Shown piece after piece: positions 31,087 through 32,865 of a stretch of DNA of 32,865 nucleotides (its first letter is position 1; each line of letters starts with the position of its first letter). This DNA comes from Nocardia cyriacigeorgica. Its GTDB lineage: Bacteria; Actinomycetota; Actinomycetes; Mycobacteriales; Mycobacteriaceae. The position numbers were made by a program, and so were the translations under genes. The stretch covers positions 1-32,865 of the forward strand of contig NZ_JAAGUY010000040.1 of NCBI RefSeq assembly GCF_010868145.1, given 5' to 3'. Below the pieces are notes generated by a model that saw only the letters and a program-made list of their open reading frames with translations, searched no databases and had not been told where the DNA came from.

Positions 31087-32628
31087 ATGACCACGCACGA
31101 CACGGTGATCGAGATCGCGCACACCCACAATCCTTTCGACACGACCGGTACGTCGATGGATGCGAACGGGATCCCCCGCTACGACGGCCTGCCTGCCACC
31201 GTGCTCGACCTGCTCCGGACTCGCGCCGACATCTGCCCGGACACGGAGGCGGTCGTCGAACCCGGGGCCCATCGGTTGACCTATCGGCAGTTATGGGACC
31301 GCGCCACCCGCGTCGCCGGTGGGCTGCGCGCGGCTGGTGTCACGCACGGCGATCGGGTCGCCATCCGCTACCCCGCCGGCGCCGACTGGGTTCTCGCCTT
31401 CTGGGGCATCGTGCTGGCCGGCGGTGTCGCTGTCGCGGTGAACACTCGCTCGGCGCCACCCGAGATCGAGTTCGTCCTGGCAGATGCGGGCGCTCGCGTG
31501 GACCTCGGGCCCGGCACACCGCTCCCCGAAGGTGACCCCTACGTTGCGGACGGGCTCCACCACGACGATATCGCCGCACTGTTCTACACCTCGGGCACCA
31601 CCGGGAAGCCCAAAGGTGTGCCAACCACCCATGAGGCGTTCCTGACCAATGCGGAGAACATGGTCCGCTGTCTCGGCCTGCCGAGGGACATCGGTGCCCA
31701 GCTGCGGACACTGATCTCGGTCCCGCTGTTCCACGTGACCGGCTGCAACTCTCAGCTGATGGTCGCCGTTTACCTGGGCGGTACCTCGGTGATCATGCCG
31801 TCGCGGGACATCCCGGGAATGATCGCCGCCCTACCCGCCGAACGCATCTCGTTCATCGTCACCGTTCCTGCCATGTACTCGCTGATGCTGCGGCATGCGG
31901 ACTTCGATGATGCGGACGTGTCCGGTGTGCGCTGGGTCGGCTACGGAGGTGCGCCGATCGCCCCGGCTCTGGTGCGGGCATTGCAGGCGGCGTTCGGCGC
32001 CGCGACCGTATTCAACGGGTACGGCATGACCGAGACCGCCTCGCTCATGACCCTGCTGCCCGACGACGACGCCGTCGAGCATGCCGATTCGGTCGGCTAT
32101 GCGGTACCGTCCGTGCGGCTCGCGCTGGCGCCGATCGATGATGATCCGAATGTCGGTGAACTGCTCGCACGCGGGGCGAATATCACCGCCGGGTACTGGA
32201 ATCGGCCGGAGGCCACCGAAGCGGCGCGCATGCAGGGCTGGTTGCGCACCGGGGATGTCGTCCGGGTCGATGATGCCGGCCGCATCCATGTGATCGACCG
32301 GATCAAGGACATCATCAATCGCGGTGGGGAGAACGTCTCCAGTGTCGAGGTGGAGGCGGCGCTGCTTGCGGCGCCGGACGTCGCGGATGCCGCCGTGCTC
32401 GCCGTCCCGGACGAGGTTATGGGTGAGAAGGTCGGTGCGGTCCTGTTCGGAGACGGCGTCGACATCGATCTCGACGCCGTTATCGCACACTGCCGACAAC
32501 AGCTGGCCGACTTCAAGATTCCGCAGTACCTCACCGTGGTCGGTGAAGCGCTTCCACGCAATGCAGGCGGAAAACTGCTCAAGGCGCAGCTTCGTGAGCA
32601 GATTCGGTGGGGCGCTCCGCTGCGCTGA
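31087..32628 (+). CDS. Acyl-CoA ligase (AMP-forming, FadD-like)
   Basis: 513 residues, ATG 15 bases after the kinase stop. ANL-superfamily motifs: P-loop YTSGTTGKPKG (167-177), YGMTETASL, the hinge region RTGDVVRVDDAGRIHVIDRIKD, GGENVSSVEVE, and the C-terminal catalytic Lys in PRNAGGKLLK. It activates a carboxylic acid to an acyl-adenylate and then to the CoA thioester. The position after lactonase and kinase matches the fatty acyl-CoA ligase (QsdD) of the Rhodococcus qsd operon, suggesting the opened hydroxy acid as substrate. N-terminal residues 1-30 are unusually polar (AHTHNPFDTTGTSMD), resembling some CaiC/FadD relatives. Confidence 0.93.
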   Translation: MTTHDTVIEIAHTHNPFDTTGTSMDANGIPRYDGLPATVLDLLRTRADICPDTEAVVEPGAHRLTYRQLWDRATRVAGGLRAAGVTHGDRVAIRYPAGADWVLAFWGIVLAGGVAVAVNTRSAPPEIEFVLADAGARVDLGPGTPLPEGDPYVADGLHHDDIAALFYTSGTTGKPKGVPTTHEAFLTNAENMVRCLGLPRDIGAQLRTLISVPLFHVTGCNSQLMVAVYLGGTSVIMPSRDIPGMIAALPAERISFIVTVPAMYSLMLRHADFDDADVSGVRWVGYGGAPIAPALVRALQAAFGAATVFNGYGMTETASLMTLLPDDDAVEHADSVGYAVPSVRLALAPIDDDPNVGELLARGANITAGYWNRPEATEAARMQGWLRTGDVVRVDDAGRIHVIDRIKDIINRGGENVSSVEVEAALLAAPDVADAAVLAVPDEVMGEKVGAVLFGDGVDIDLDAVIAHCRQQLADFKIPQYLTVVGEALPRNAGGKLLKAQLREQIRWGAPLR

Positions 32629-32783
32629 TCCACCCGACCTGAGAAGGCCCTGCTTCCCCGCTGTGGCGGTATACCGGCTGCCACAACCAGAACCCCTCGA
32701 TGCTGGAGCCGGAGCCAGCAGCCGACGGTCCGCGACCGGAAACGATCGCGGCGCCATCGGCGCCTGCCGCGGGCGATCAGGAC

Positions 32784-32865
32784 TCAGCGACCTCCCGAGC
32801 CACCACCCGAACCTCCGGATCCGCCGGAGCCACCCGAACCCCCGGACCCGCCCGAACCGCCCGAT
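32784..32865 (-). CDS. C-terminal end of a Gly/Ser-rich-tailed protein (cut by right edge)
   Basis: A minus-strand frame runs in from the right edge and stops at 32784-32786. The 26 visible residues are a near-perfect Gly-Gly-Ser repeat ending SGGR. Every S/G codon stays in frame, which is unlikely by chance. Such tails end many actinobacterial membrane proteins (for example TPM- or DUF2207-type), but the fold cannot be named from this piece. It converges on the acyl-CoA ligase gene; the 155 bases between show short G+C repeats but no clear terminator. Confidence 0.55.
   Translation of the reverse strand, partial: SGGSGGSGGSGGSGGSGGSGGGSGGR

Noticed and set aside
32629..32783. An intrinsic terminator between the converging genes at the right end
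   Set aside because: Short repeats (GTGGC...GCCAC, GCTGG...CCAGC, GGCGCC twice) are present, but the stems are short and no T-run follows on either strand.
1..32865. CRISPR arrays, insertion sequences, prophage or rRNA genes
   Set aside because: No regularly spaced repeats, transposase motifs, phage structural genes or rRNA-like stretches were seen.

Overview
The window is high-GC actinobacterial DNA, most likely from Nocardia or a close mycolic-acid-containing relative. This is inferred from the GTG starts, the codon use, type VII secretion (T7SS)-type small proteins, and gene orders recalled from Mycobacterium tuberculosis: amidase-era-(degenerate cytidine deaminase)-corC-ybeY-phoH, hrcA-dnaJ2-rsmE, and nirA-cysH-chelatase. 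No database search was possible, so all family calls come from reading motifs.

Left accessory region (1-5900). Three tandem plus-strand genes share one C-terminal domain whose core (FHHSSFLAG, SGHYRP) resembles the domain of plant IQM proteins. The first is cut by the left edge and carries a long proline-rich linker, as in exported polymorphic toxins. The next two carry a shared N-terminal domain that I do not recognise. Then come a membrane protein with a divergent TetR regulator and an operator, an alpha/beta hydrolase whose catalytic histidine position is threonine, and the stump of a deleted TetR gene beside an intact 21-bp operator.

Core region (5870-13440). An amidase faces the leftward run phoH, ybeY, corC-type protein, zinc-less cytidine-deaminase fold and era, which covers RNA maturation and ribosome assembly. 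hemW is divergent from phoH across a 528-bp gap.

T7SS-like cassette (13478-15867). Four leftward genes: a YbaB-like protein, an EspC-like putative secretion target, a WXG-like protein and a proline-rich C-terminal-anchor membrane protein. They lie between hemW and hrcA.

Heat shock and sulfur (16122-25758). hrcA, dnaJ2 and rsmE run rightward. A SnoaL-like gene sits behind a textbook MerR-type promoter. The sulfate-assimilation operon nirA-cysH-cysD-cysN-sirohydrochlorin chelatase is preceded by a small ORF rich in cysteine codons near its 3' end, probably a cysteine-sensing leader peptide.

Right accessory region (25886-32865). A WYL regulator is divergent from a VOC-fold gene, with an operator between them. 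Then follow a HAD phosphatase and a qsd-type locus: a TetR regulator divergent from a QsdA-like lactonase, an ACAD10/11-type kinase and an acyl-CoA ligase. Together these suggest a lactone-to-4-phosphoacyl-CoA catabolic route, the most interesting pathway hypothesis here. A Gly/Ser-tailed protein is cut by the right edge.
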